Below are positions 24,213 through 32,135 of a DNA stretch of 64,000 nt, in pieces. Numbering within the stretch: the first letter of the stretch is position 1; every line of letters starts with the position of its first letter. Source of the stretch: JACVRW01 sp963812415 (lineage in GTDB: Bacteria > Actinomycetota > Thermoleophilia > Solirubrobacterales > Thermoleophilaceae). The DNA lies in NCBI GenBank assembly GCA_963812415.1, contig CAWEVH010000010.1, positions 31,132 through 95,131 of the forward strand, in the 5' to 3' direction. Made by a program: the position numbers and the translations under genes. A model generated the notes under the pieces. The model searched no databases. It was not told where the DNA came from and worked only from the letters and a program-made list of their open reading frames with translations.

Positions 24213-25537
24213 AGCTCGACGAGCTGAGAAAGGCCCACGACGACGGGTCGGTCGACACCGTCCTGCTCATGATCGCCGACATGGAGGGCCGGCTCCAGGG
24301 CAAGCGCCTGACGGGCCAGCACTTCCTCGGCGAGGTGGTCGAGCACAACGCCGAGGGCTGCAACTACCTGCTGGCCGTCGACGTGGATATGAACACGGTC
24401 GCCGGCTACGACATGTCGAGCTGGGAGCGCGGCTACGGCGACTTCGTGATGGTGCCGGACATGGACACGCTGCGGCCGGTGCCGTGGCACGAGGGCACCG
24501 TGATGCTGATGGCGGACCTCGCCTGGGAGGACGGCTCGGACGTGCTCGCCTCGCCGCGCCAGATCCTGCGGCGCCAGCTCGGGCGGCTGGCGGAGCGCGG
24601 CTGGAAGGCCACGGCCGGCACCGAGCTCGAGTTCATCGTCTTCCGCGACACCTACGAGGAGGCCTGGCGCAAGGGCTACCGCGACCTCGACCCGGCCAAC
24701 CTCTACAACGTCGACTACTCGATGCTCGGAACCGCGCGGGTGGAGCCCCTGATCCGCCGCATCCGCAACTCGATGATGGCCGCGGGGCTCGAGGTGGAGA
24801 ACTCGAAGGGCGAGTGCAACTTCGGCCAGCACGAGATCAACTTCCACTACGACGAGGCGCTCGCGACGGCCGACTCGCACGTGATCTACAAGAACGGCGC
24901 GAAGGAGATCGCCGCCCAGGAGGGCATGTCGATCACCTACATGGCGAAGCTCGACGAGCGCGAGGGCAACTCGTGCCACATCCACTGCTCGCTGGCGCAG
25001 GACGGCGGCGGCAACGTGTTCGCCGACGACGAGAAGACCTTCCACCACTTCGTCGCCGGCCAGCTCGCCTGCCTCCGTGAGCTGACGCTCTTCTTCGCGC
25101 CGCACGTGAACTCGTACAAGCGCTTCGTGCCGGGCTCGTTCGCGCCCACCGCCGTGGCCTGGGGCAAGGACAACCGCACCTGCTCGATGCGCGTGGTCGG
25201 GCACGGCCAGGGCCTGCGCGTGGAGAACCGGCTGCCGGGCGCCGACGTGAACCCGTACCTCGCGCTGGCGGCGATGATCGCCGCCGGGTTGCACGGAATC
25301 GAGAACGAGCTCGAGCTCGAGCCGGCGTTCGAGGGCAACGCCTACGAGTCGGACAAGCCGCACGTGCCGCACACGATGTACGCCGCGCGCGATCTGTTCG
25401 CCGACTCCGCGGTGGCTCGCGACGCGTTCGGCCAGGAGGTGGTGGACCACTACCTCAACCGCGCCCGCATCGAGCTCGAGGCTTACGAGGCCGTGGTCAC
25501 CGACTGGGAGAAGTTCCGCGGCTTCGAACGTCTGTGA
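24209..25537 (+). CDS. Glutamine-synthetase-family gamma-glutamyl-amine ligase (PuuA/GlnA3/GlnA4-like)
   Basis: 442 aa. GS core motifs are visible: the beta-grasp start VDTVLLMIADMEGRLQGKRL, ATAGTELEFIVFRD (metal-binding Glu), GECNFGQHEINFHYD, NSCHIHCSLAQ and MRVVGHGQGLRVENRLPGAD (substrate Arg). The adenylylation-loop Tyr of true GlnA is not apparent. Non-canonical homologues of this length ligate glutamate to polyamines, ethanolamine or isopropylamine. The flanking amine permease and gamma-glutamyl hydrolase-like gene, both overlapping by 4 nt, argue strongly for this instead of ammonia assimilation. The exact amine is unknown. Cytosolic, ATP and Mg dependent. Confidence 0.85.
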   Translation: MKLDELRKAHDDGSVDTVLLMIADMEGRLQGKRLTGQHFLGEVVEHNAEGCNYLLAVDVDMNTVAGYDMSSWERGYGDFVMVPDMDTLRPVPWHEGTVMLMADLAWEDGSDVLASPRQILRRQLGRLAERGWKATAGTELEFIVFRDTYEEAWRKGYRDLDPANLYNVDYSMLGTARVEPLIRRIRNSMMAAGLEVENSKGECNFGQHEINFHYDEALATADSHVIYKNGAKEIAAQEGMSITYMAKLDEREGNSCHIHCSLAQDGGGNVFADDEKTFHHFVAGQLACLRELTLFFAPHVNSYKRFVPGSFAPTAVAWGKDNRTCSMRVVGHGQGLRVENRLPGADVNPYLALAAMIAAGLHGIENELELEPAFEGNAYESDKPHVPHTMYAARDLFADSAVARDAFGQEVVDHYLNRARIELEAYEAVVTDWEKFRGFERL

Positions 25538-26275
25538 GCGCCGTTCGGCGCCCGGTCATCGGGATCTGCTCGGCTGTGGAGTCGGCCAGTTGGGGGGCGT
25601 GGGAGGCGGTTTGCAATCTCTCGCCGCGGTCCTACTCCCTGGCGGTACAGCGGGCGGGTGGGGTGGCTGTTCTGCTGCCGCCGGATGACGTCGTGGCGGA
25701 GTCGCCGGACGAGGTGCTGGATTTGGTGGACGGGCTCGTGCTGGCCGGCGGGTCGGACGTGGATCCGGGCTCCTATGGCGCTCGGCCCCACTCGGCCACG
25801 CGCGGCACCTGGCCCGAGCGCGACCGCTTCGAGCTGGCGCTGGGGCACCGCGCGCTCGAGCGAGACATGCCGCTGCTCGGCATCTGCCGCGGCATGCAGA
25901 TGCTGAACGTGGCCGCGGGCGGCACGCTCGACCAGCACCTGCCCGACCGCACCGGCAACGAGGACCATCGCCACACGCCGGGCGTCGTTCGCGGACCACA
26001 CCGTCCGGCTGGCCGACGGCTCGCTCGCGTCGCGCGTGGTCGGCGAGGCCCGCAGCGCCGTCAAGTCCCATCACCACCAGGGGGTGGACGAGCTGGGCGA
26101 GGGTGTCGTCGTGAGCGGCTGGGCGGACGGAGACGAGGTGCCCGAGGCGATCGAGCTCCCCGAGCGCCGCTTCGCCCTCGGGGTGCTCTGGCATCCCGAG
26201 CAGGACGAGCGCTCGCGGGTGGTGGGCGCGCTGGTGGACGAGGCGCGCACGCGCCGTTCCGTCGCGAAGTCGTAA
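25534..26275 (+). pseudogene. PuuD-like gamma-glutamyl amide hydrolase (class I GATase), one extra base near 25987
   Basis: GTG 25534 overlaps the previous stop. The N-terminal part PVIGICSAVESASWGAWEAV and VDGLVLAGGSDVDPGSYG leads to the nucleophile elbow LLGICRGMQMLNVAAGGTL. At GGCGTCGTTCGCGG (25981 on) one surplus G breaks the frame; without it FADHTVRLADGSLASRVVGE continues into SAVKSHHHQGVDELGEG and the His-Glu pair in VLWHPEQDE. Restored length is 246 aa, the size of PuuD. It would release glutamate from the gamma-glutamylated intermediate. If the break is genuine, the second PuuD-like gene at 27263 may carry the activity. Confidence 0.8.
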
Positions 26276-26321
26276 CGCTGGGGGTGCCCGCTGTCACGCG
26301 GGGGATGGCACGATCGGCGCC

Positions 26322-27281
26322 ATGCCCAACGGTCGCGTGGTTTTCCATGACAGTCATGAAGAACCACGCGACCGATTGCTGGACGAGGTGATCGCGGAGC
26401 TCGCGGCGTGCCAGCACGGGGTGGTGGGACGGGCGCAGCTCCTGGCACTCGGAGCCGGCCGAGGGGCGATCGACCACCGGCTTCACCGCCGCCGGCTGCA
26501 CCGTGTCTTCCAGGGCGCCTACTCGGTCTCCCCGATCGTGTCCGGCCTCGGCCGCTGGAGGGCCGCCACGCTTGCGGTCGGCACCGATGCGGTGCTCAGC
26601 TACGTCTCGGGCGGCGCGCTCTGGGCGATGCGGCCGAGCTCGAGCCGCATCGTCGACCTGACGGTCCCGCGGACGCTCGGCCGCCGCGAGGGCTTCCGCT
26701 TTCACCGCAGCCGGCTGCCGGACGACGAGCGCACCGAGCTCGAGGGCATCCCGGTGACGACGCCCGGTCGCACCCTGCTTGACCTGGCCGGGGTGCTCAC
26801 CTGGACGCAGCTCGAGCAGGCGGTCGTCCGAGCCGAGACGCTCAGGCTCACCCACACCGTTCCCCTCGATGCCCTCCTGCTCAGGTATCCACGGCGTCCG
26901 GGGATCGCCAACCTGCGCCGGCTCCTCGCCGCGGGCCACCGCGGGGTCGCGGAGCCCGGAATCGAGGAGCGCTTTCTCGCCCTGATCGACGAGCTCGGCC
27001 TGCCGCGGCCGGAGCTGAACGTCTGGCTGGCGCTCGGCGATCGCTGGATCAAGGCCGACTGCCTGTGGCGCGAGCAGCGTCTGCTGGTCGAGCTCGACAG
27101 CCGCTCCCACCACGACACCGCCCGCGCGTTCGAGTCCGACCGCGACCGGGATCGCCGCGCGCTCGTCGCAGGCTGGAACACGATCCGGGTGACCTGGCGG
27201 ATGCTGGAGCGCGAGGCCGACGAGCTGGAGCGCGACCTGTGCCGGCTGCTGGCGGCCGGCCCTCAGCTCCGCGCGGCCTGA
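26322..27281 (+). CDS. AbiEi-type N-terminal domain fused to DUF559 (Vsr-like nuclease fold)
   Basis: 319 aa if started at ATG 26322. But codons 4-18 are the palindromic repeat, so TTG 26376 (301 aa) is the likelier conserved start. The region HGVVGRAQLLALGAGRGAID with RRRLHRVFQGAYSV is the winged-helix of AbiEi-type antitoxins. The middle carries TPGRTLLDLAGVLTWTQLEQ. The end has the DUF559 Vsr-like core KADCLWREQRLLVELDSRSH, HHDTARAFESDRDRDRRALV and IRVTWRML, with Glu/Asp residues suitable for metal binding. Widespread orphan architecture in actinobacteria; no toxin partner sits beside it. Function unknown. It interrupts the amine operon between two PuuD-like genes. Confidence 0.78.
   Translation: MPNGRVVFHDSHEEPRDRLLDEVIAELAACQHGVVGRAQLLALGAGRGAIDHRLHRRRLHRVFQGAYSVSPIVSGLGRWRAATLAVGTDAVLSYVSGGALWAMRPSSSRIVDLTVPRTLGRREGFRFHRSRLPDDERTELEGIPVTTPGRTLLDLAGVLTWTQLEQAVVRAETLRLTHTVPLDALLLRYPRRPGIANLRRLLAAGHRGVAEPGIEERFLALIDELGLPRPELNVWLALGDRWIKADCLWREQRLLVELDSRSHHDTARAFESDRDRDRRALVAGWNTIRVTWRMLEREADELERDLCRLLAAGPQLRAA
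26331..26373 (+). repeat. 43-nt nested palindrome, copy 2
   Basis: Identical to 3741-3783 except G26371, with the identical stretch extending one base each side (26330-26374). Here the element begins 9 nt after a potential ATG and is in frame with the AbiEi/DUF559 gene, whereas copy 1 is intergenic. The shared sequence is far longer than chance allows for two places 22.6 kb apart. Confidence 0.9.
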
Positions 27282-27988
27282 GCGAACGCGCCGAACAGCT
27301 GGCGCTTCTCGGTCGCCTCGGGGTGCCACTGGACGCCGAGCGCCCACGGCACGCCGGTGTGCTCGATCGCCTCCACCACGCCGTCGATCTGGGCGCGGCC
27401 GGTCACCCACAGCGACTCCCCGAGCTCGCCCACCGCCTGGTGGTGATGGCAGGGCACGGTGTGGACCTCCTCGCCGACCGCCCGGGCGACCAGCGAGCCG
27501 GGCTCGAGATCGATCACGTTGTCAACGCCTTCGAAGGTGCCGATCACCCGCCGGTGCGGGTTGGTCCCGTCGGGCCCGCTGAGGTGCTGGATCAGCGTGC
27601 CGCCGAGCGCCACGTTCAGGACCTGCATGCCGCGACAGATGCCGAGGAAGGGCAACTCGCGCTCGAGCGCGGCGCGGATCAGGCCGACCTCGAAGGCGTC
27701 GCGCTCGGGGTAGATCGCCTCGATGTCCGCCGCCGGCTCGGCGCCGTAGCTCGCCGGGTCCACGTCCGCGCCGCCGATCGCGAGCAGGCCGTCGACGCGG
27801 TCGAGCAGCTCGGTGGGCGGACGCTCGCCCACCGGCAGCAGCACCGCGAGCGCGCCGGTCTCATGAACCGCCCGCACGTAGGTGTCCGCCACGAGATGCG
27901 CGGTCTGGTCCCAGAAGGCCCAGCGCGCCCGCTCGCGCACCGCGCACACTCCGATCACCGGGGCTGCGTCCGACCTTGACACCGCCAT
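27263..27988 (-). CDS. PuuD-like gamma-glutamyl-GABA hydrolase (class I GATase)
   Basis: 241 aa from ATG 27988. Intact paralogue of the gene at 25534: PVIGVCAVRERARWAFWDQT, VDGLLAIGGADVDPASYGAE, the nucleophile in FLGICRGMQVLNVALGGTLI, HTVPCHHHQAVGELGESLWV and VQWHPEATE (His, Glu). The family hydrolyses gamma-glutamyl-GABA or related amides to glutamate plus the amino acid. The gene is antiparallel to its paralogue and shares 19 bp with the convergent AbiEi/DUF559 gene. Its start region overlaps the -35 box of the divergent aldehyde dehydrogenase promoter, so the two may be co-regulated. Cytosolic. Confidence 0.87.
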   Translation of the reverse strand: MAVSRSDAAPVIGVCAVRERARWAFWDQTAHLVADTYVRAVHETGALAVLLPVGERPPTELLDRVDGLLAIGGADVDPASYGAEPAADIEAIYPERDAFEVGLIRAALERELPFLGICRGMQVLNVALGGTLIQHLSGPDGTNPHRRVIGTFEGVDNVIDLEPGSLVARAVGEEVHTVPCHHHQAVGELGESLWVTGRAQIDGVVEAIEHTGVPWALGVQWHPEATEKRQLFGAFAQAARS

Positions 27989-28004
27989 GGCGCGAGTGTA
28001 AAGG
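27976..28004 (+). promoter_or_regulatory. Promoter TTGACA-17-TAAAGG for the aldehyde dehydrogenase-SDR operon
   Basis: A perfect -35 TTGACA at 27976-27981, 17-nt spacer, and -10-like TAAAGG at 27999-28004. GGAGG precedes GTG 28040 by 8 nt. The -35 lies inside the first codons of the divergent PuuD-like gene. Confidence 0.6.
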
Positions 28005-28039
28005 TCTCTCCGGCAATCCTTTTCTTCGGAGGTACCCCC

Positions 28040-29419
28040 GTGTCGGTGAGCACCGCGTCCATGGTCAAGGTTGTGGAACCGGCGACGGAGGGGGTCATGG
28101 CGGAGCTCCCACGGGCCGGTCAGGACGAGGCCGACGCGGCCATCGCCCGCGCCAAGGGCGCCTTTCCCGCATGGCGCGCGGTGAGCCCCGGCGACCGGGC
28201 ACAGCTCATGCGCCGGTTCGCCGCCGCGGTGCGCGACCACGCCGACCACCTCGCCACGCTCGAGTCCCGCAACGTGGGCAAGCCGATCTCGGACGCCCGC
28301 GGCGAGGTCGGGATGGTCGCGGACGTATTCGAGTACTACGCGGGCGCACCCGAGCGCCTGCTCGGCGACTCGATCCCGGTGGCCGGCGGGGTCGACGTGA
28401 CCTTCCGCGAGCCGCTCGGCGTGGTCGGGCTGATCACGCCCTGGAACTTCCCGCTCGCGATCGCCTCCTGGAAGATCGGTCCGGCGCTCGCGGCCGGCAA
28501 CACGCTCGTGCTGAAGCCCGCCGAGCTCACTCCGCTCACGGCGATCGAGCTCGAGCGCATCGCGCTCGACGCCGGCCTGCCCGATGGTGTGCTGAACGTG
28601 GTGGTCGGCCCCGGCCGCGCGGTCGGCGAGCGCATGACGCAGCATCCCGACGTGGCCAAGGTGGCGTTCACCGGCTCGACGGCAGTCGGTCGCCGCATCC
28701 AGGCGCTCGCGGCCGAAGCCATCAAGCGCGTGACGCTCGAGCTCGGCGGCAAGTCGGCCAACGTGGTGTTCGCCGACGCCGACCTCGAGCAGGCGGCCGG
28801 CTCGGCGCCGATGGCGGTGTTCGGCAACGCCGGGCAGGACTGCTGCGCGCGTTCGCGGATCCTCGTCGAGGCGTCCGCCATGGACCGCTTCATGGAGGCG
28901 CTCGAGGAGAGTGTCGAGGCGATCCAGGTGGGCGACCCGCTCGACGCGTCCACCGAGATGGGCCCGCTCGTGTCGGAGGAACAGCGCGAGTCGGTCGCGT
29001 CCTTCGTGGACGACGACTCGCCCGTGGCGATTCGCGGCAGCGTCCCCGACGGCAAGGGCTACTGGTACCCGCCGACCGTGCTCGCGCCGATGACGAACGA
29101 CGACCGCGCCGCGCGCGAGGAGATCTTCGGCCCCGTGGCCTGCGTGATCCCGTTCCGTGACGAGGCCGAGGCGATCCGCATCGCCAACGACACGATCTAC
29201 GGGCTCTCCGGCTCGATCTGGACCCGCGACGGCGCCAAGGCGCTGCGGGTGGCGCGCGCGATCGACTCCGGCGCGATCTCGATCAACTCGAACACGTCGG
29301 TGCGCGTGACCACCCCGTTCGGGGGCTTCAAGCAGTCGGGCTTCGGGCGCGAGCTCGGCCCGCGGGCGCTCGACCACTACACCGAGGTGAAGAACGTCTA
29401 TTACGCGACGGGGGGGTAG
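28040..29419 (+). CDS. NAD(P)-dependent aldehyde dehydrogenase (PuuC/betaine-aldehyde-type)
   Basis: 459 aa. All ALDH landmarks are present: GVVGLITPWNFPLAIASWKI with the oxyanion Asn, GNTLVLKPAELTPLTAIEL, VAFTGSTAVGRRI (coenzyme loop), LELGGKSANVVFADADLEQA (general-base Glu) and FGNAGQDCCARSRI (nucleophilic Cys), then EEIFGPV and PFGGFKQSGFGRELG. It oxidises an aldehyde to an acid in the cytosol. Size and motifs suit gamma-glutamyl-aminobutyraldehyde, aminobutyraldehyde or betaine aldehyde, consistent with the amine context, but specificity is inferred. Followed after 3 nt by an SDR gene, giving a two-gene operon. Confidence 0.9.
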   Translation: MSVSTASMVKVVEPATEGVMAELPRAGQDEADAAIARAKGAFPAWRAVSPGDRAQLMRRFAAAVRDHADHLATLESRNVGKPISDARGEVGMVADVFEYYAGAPERLLGDSIPVAGGVDVTFREPLGVVGLITPWNFPLAIASWKIGPALAAGNTLVLKPAELTPLTAIELERIALDAGLPDGVLNVVVGPGRAVGERMTQHPDVAKVAFTGSTAVGRRIQALAAEAIKRVTLELGGKSANVVFADADLEQAAGSAPMAVFGNAGQDCCARSRILVEASAMDRFMEALEESVEAIQVGDPLDASTEMGPLVSEEQRESVASFVDDDSPVAIRGSVPDGKGYWYPPTVLAPMTNDDRAAREEIFGPVACVIPFRDEAEAIRIANDTIYGLSGSIWTRDGAKALRVARAIDSGAISINSNTSVRVTTPFGGFKQSGFGRELGPRALDHYTEVKNVYYATGG

Positions 29420-29422
29420 CTA

Positions 29423-30169
29423 GTGGCGGGACGGCTCGAGGGCAAGGTCTGCGTCATCACCGGCTCCGCGAGCGGCATCGGCGCCGAGACGGCCACGATG
29501 TTCAAGGCCGAGGGAGCGACGGTCGTGGGCGTGGACCTGTCGGAGGGATCCGCGGGCGACCTGGCGATTCAGGCCGACGTGACCGACGAGCTCCAGGTCC
29601 GTGACGTGTACGCGCAGACCCGTGAGCGCTTCGGCCGCATCGACGTGCTCTTCAACAACGCGGGCATCTCGCCCCCCGACGACGCGTCGGTGCTCGACAC
29701 CGAGCTCGACGCCTGGCAGCGGGTCCAGGACGTGAACCTGAAGTCCGTGTTCCTGTGCTGCAAGCACGGGATCCCGCACCTGCTCGAGTCGGGCGGCGGC
29801 TCGGTGATCAACACGGCCTCGTTCGTGGCGGTGGTGGGCGCCGCGACCTCGCAGATCTCCTACACCGCGTCGAAGGGGGGCGTGCTGGCGCTCTCGCGCG
29901 AGCTCGGGGTGGAGTTCGCCCGCCGGGGGGTGCGGGTGAACGCGCTCTGCCCGGGGCCGGTGAACACGCCCCTGCTCCAGGAGCTCTACGCCAACGACCC
30001 GGAGAAGGCCGCTCGCCGGCTCGTGCACGTGCCGATGGGCCGCTTCGCCGAGACGCGCGAGATCGCCAGCGCGGTGCTCTTCCTGGCGAGCGACGACTCC
30101 TCCTACGTCACCGCGCAGACCTTCCTCGTCGACGGCGGCCTCAGCGGCGCCTACGTGACACCCGAGTAG
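29423..30169 (+). CDS. Short-chain dehydrogenase/reductase
   Basis: 248 aa classical SDR. It has the cofactor motif VCVITGSASGIGAETA (TGxxxGIG), acidic VVGVDLSEG after strand 2 (NAD preference), DVLFNNAGISPP (NNAG), and the catalytic Ser-Tyr-Lys set in VINTASFVAVVGAATSQISY and YTASKGG. The usual NALCPGPVNTPL and FLVDGGLSGAYVT follow. It interconverts an alcohol and a carbonyl, perhaps feeding or draining the aldehyde handled by the preceding dehydrogenase. GTG start 3 nt after its neighbour, so cotranscribed. The C-terminus overlaps the convergent amidotransferase by 19 bp. Confidence 0.9.
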   Translation: MAGRLEGKVCVITGSASGIGAETATMFKAEGATVVGVDLSEGSAGDLAIQADVTDELQVRDVYAQTRERFGRIDVLFNNAGISPPDDASVLDTELDAWQRVQDVNLKSVFLCCKHGIPHLLESGGGSVINTASFVAVVGAATSQISYTASKGGVLALSRELGVEFARRGVRVNALCPGPVNTPLLQELYANDPEKAARRLVHVPMGRFAETREIASAVLFLASDDSSYVTAQTFLVDGGLSGAYVTPE

Positions 30170-30864
30170 CGCGCGAGCTGGAAGAAGCGCCCCGAGAGCG
30201 TGCGACCGAGGTCGTTCCAGGCGTCGATCTTCGCCTGGCTCTCGGTCCGGATCTGCTCGGGATCGAGGCCGCTCGCCACCGCGTCCGGATCCTCGCCGAA
30301 GGTGTCGAGCCAGGAGCTCAGATCGGGCAGGGTCACCTCCGGGTGGAACTGCACGCCCCAGGCCGGCGCAGCGTCGACGCGGAAGGCCTGGAGGCAGGCC
30401 GTGCTGCGCGCGAGGGCCGTGGCCTCCGGCGGCAGCAGCCACTCGTAGTGGTGGTACTGGAAGCCGTCGAAGCGCTCGGGGAGCGCGCCGAGCAGGGGAT
30501 CGGCGACTCCCTCGGGGGTCAGCTCGATCTCGTACCAGCCGATCTCGGAGACCGCGGCCCGCTGCGCCGAGCCGCCGGCGGCCTCGGCGATGAGCTGGGA
30601 CCCGAGGCAGACCCCCAGCGTGGGGATCCCGCGTGCGATCAGCTCGCGAACCAGCTCCTTCTCGGGCCGCAGCCAGGGATTCGCGCGCTCGGTGTCGACG
30701 TTCGCGACGCCGCCGAATACGAGCGCGGCCTCGAAGCCGTCCAGCGCCGGCGCCGCTCCCTCCTGCGGGAGCCATTCGACGAGCTCGTGACCCGCATCCG
30801 CGGCCGGATCGCGGAACACGCCCTCGGCCGCGTTGTCGTGGTGGACGACGCTGAGCACGCGCAT
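30151..30864 (-). CDS. Class I glutamine amidotransferase (GMP-synthase GATase-like)
   Basis: 237 aa from ATG 30864, where a TAGATT box stands 7 nt upstream; the longer frame adds non-homologous sequence. It has the stand-alone GATase fold: MRVLSVVHHDNAAEGVFRDP, FEAALVFGGVANVDTERANP, nucleophile Cys in IPTLGVCLGSQLIAEAAGG, and GVQFHPEVTLPDLSSWLDTF with catalytic His and Glu. Such proteins act as free glutaminases or gamma-glutamyl hydrolases. It is the third amidotransferase-fold gene within 5.5 kb and lies at the end of the amine region, so a role in hydrolysing gamma-glutamyl compounds is plausible though unproven. Confidence 0.85.
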   Translation of the reverse strand: MRVLSVVHHDNAAEGVFRDPAADAGHELVEWLPQEGAAPALDGFEAALVFGGVANVDTERANPWLRPEKELVRELIARGIPTLGVCLGSQLIAEAAGGSAQRAAVSEIGWYEIELTPEGVADPLLGALPERFDGFQYHHYEWLLPPEATALARSTACLQAFRVDAAPAWGVQFHPEVTLPDLSSWLDTFGEDPDAVASGLDPEQIRTESQAKIDAWNDLGRTLSGRFFQLARYSGVT

Positions 30865-30868
30865 GTCC

Positions 30869-30877
30869 CAGAATCTA
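30869..30877. promoter_or_regulatory. Overlapping divergent -10 boxes (CAGAAT plus strand, TAGATT minus strand)
   Basis: TAGATT on the minus strand (30877-30872) is 7 nt before ATG 30864. CAGAAT on the plus strand (30869-30874) is 8 nt before GTG 30883. Both genes would be leaderless from one 9-bp core, so they are likely mutually exclusive or jointly controlled. Confidence 0.5.
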
Positions 30878-30882
30878 CCTTC

Positions 30883-31410
30883 GTGAGCGACAGTCTCCGT
30901 GGCCAGCTCCTCGTGGCGGCGCCCTCGCTGTTCGACTATTTCCGGCGCACCGTGATCCTCGTGATCGAGCACACGCCCGAGGGCGCCATGGGCGTGGTGC
31001 TCAACCGCGTGTCCGAGACGCGCGTTGCCGACGTCGTGCCGGCGCTCGCGGAGCTGCCCGGCGCCGAGGACGCCGTTCGCATCGGCGGTCCGGTGGCGCC
31101 GCAGGCGGTGGTGGCATTAGGCGACTTCGGGCGCCCCGAGGAGGCGGGCACCCGGGTATGCGGCTCGCTCGGCACGCTCGACCCGGACGGCACGAACGAG
31201 TCGCTCAGGCGACTGCGCGTGTACGCCGGCTACGCCGGCTGGGCCGCGGGCCAGCTCGACGGCGAGCTCGAGCAGGACGCCTGGATCGTGCTGGACGCCG
31301 AGTCCGAGGACCCCTTCCGCGACGACGACATCTGGTCCGAGGCGCTGCGCCGGAAGGGCGGCAAGTACCGCGTGCTCGCGACGATGCCGTCCGATCCGTC
31401 GCTCAACTAG
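30883..31410 (+). CDS. YqgE/AlgH family protein
   Basis: 175 aa, full family length. SLRGQLLVAAPSLFDYFRRT opens the domain. VILVIEHTPEGAMGVVLNRV and AVRIGGPVAPQAVVALGDF are family signature stretches, and YAGYAGWAAGQLDGELEQDA with WIVLDAESEDPF completes it. The structure is known but the biochemical role is unresolved; the original AlgH is a regulator of alginate genes in Pseudomonas. GTG start preferred since it begins at the conserved SDSLRGQ. It ends in a 4-bp overlap with the convergent GST gene. Confidence 0.88.
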   Translation: MSDSLRGQLLVAAPSLFDYFRRTVILVIEHTPEGAMGVVLNRVSETRVADVVPALAELPGAEDAVRIGGPVAPQAVVALGDFGRPEEAGTRVCGSLGTLDPDGTNESLRRLRVYAGYAGWAAGQLDGELEQDAWIVLDAESEDPFRDDDIWSEALRRKGGKYRVLATMPSDPSLN

Positions 31411-32135
31411 ACGACGTCCTCGAGCGCCGAGGTGCGCGGCACCGGTCCTGCCCAGTCCGGGTAGAGGCGCCGCGCGGCCGCCTCACACGGTCGGCCCGCC
31501 ACGGCGCCCGCGAGGTTCTCGATCTGGAGCAGCACGCGCACCGTCGCCAGGATCTGGAAGTCGGCGGCGTTCGGCTCCGGCCCGCCGATGGTGCCCTCCG
31601 CGAGCAGCGCGTCCACCCGGTCGAGCCGCTCCGGCAACCGCCGCAGGTCGTCCATGACGTGCGCATCGTCGGCCTCCGACTGCATGGCGAGCACGCGGAT
31701 CGTCGGAATCGCGATCGTGCCCATCAGTCCGGGCGCCGGAAGGCGCAGCAGCTCGCGCGCGAGCCAGGTACGCAGGTCCGGGTCCTGTAGCAGCGCCCAG
31801 CGGAACACGCGTCGCGGCACGGGCTGCAGCTCGAAATGGCCCCAGCGCTCGGCGTCCTCGACACATGCTCGCTCCACCGGATCGCGCGGGAACAGCGGGC
31901 GCTCGGGCACGAGCTCGTCCAGGGCGCGCGAGATCTCCATCGTGCCCTGCACCTTGCGACCGTCGACCTCGAGCGCCGGCACCGTCAGGCCCGCGAAGCC
32001 GGCGGCCCGCACGAGTAGCGGGTGGAAGCCCGGCGGCAGCGACACCACCCGGTGGGGCAGCCGCTTGTGGGCGACCATCGCGGCGCCGGCGGCCGCCGGG
32101 TCGGAGAGCGGGATGACGTAGATCCGGGCGCTCAC
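31407..32135 (-). CDS. Glutathione S-transferase-fold protein
   Basis: 242 aa. A thioredoxin-like N-terminal domain (ARIYVIPLSDPAAAGAAMVA, then VPALEVDGRKVQGTMEISRA with the cis-Pro and the Glu/Ser glutathione-binding pair) precedes a helical C-terminal domain containing PNAADFQILATVRVLL, the usual N-capping motif. Actinobacteria generally lack glutathione, so the real thiol or role may differ. GTG start overlaps the upstream SGNH hydrolase stop (GTGA). It is last in the minus-strand run MBOAT, DUF459, SGNH, GST. That coupling is odd for a detoxification enzyme and may only reflect dense packing. Confidence 0.75.
   Translation of the reverse strand: MSARIYVIPLSDPAAAGAAMVAHKRLPHRVVSLPPGFHPLLVRAAGFAGLTVPALEVDGRKVQGTMEISRALDELVPERPLFPRDPVERACVEDAERWGHFELQPVPRRVFRWALLQDPDLRTWLARELLRLPAPGLMGTIAIPTIRVLAMQSEADDAHVMDDLRRLPERLDRVDALLAEGTIGGPEPNAADFQILATVRVLLQIENLAGAVAGRPCEAAARRLYPDWAGPVPRTSALEDVV

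Noticed and set aside
26322..27281. Type IV toxin-antitoxin pair at the AbiEi-like gene
   Set aside because: There is only the AbiEi-type N-terminal domain fused to a Vsr-like domain; no AbiEii-type toxin gene is adjacent on either side.
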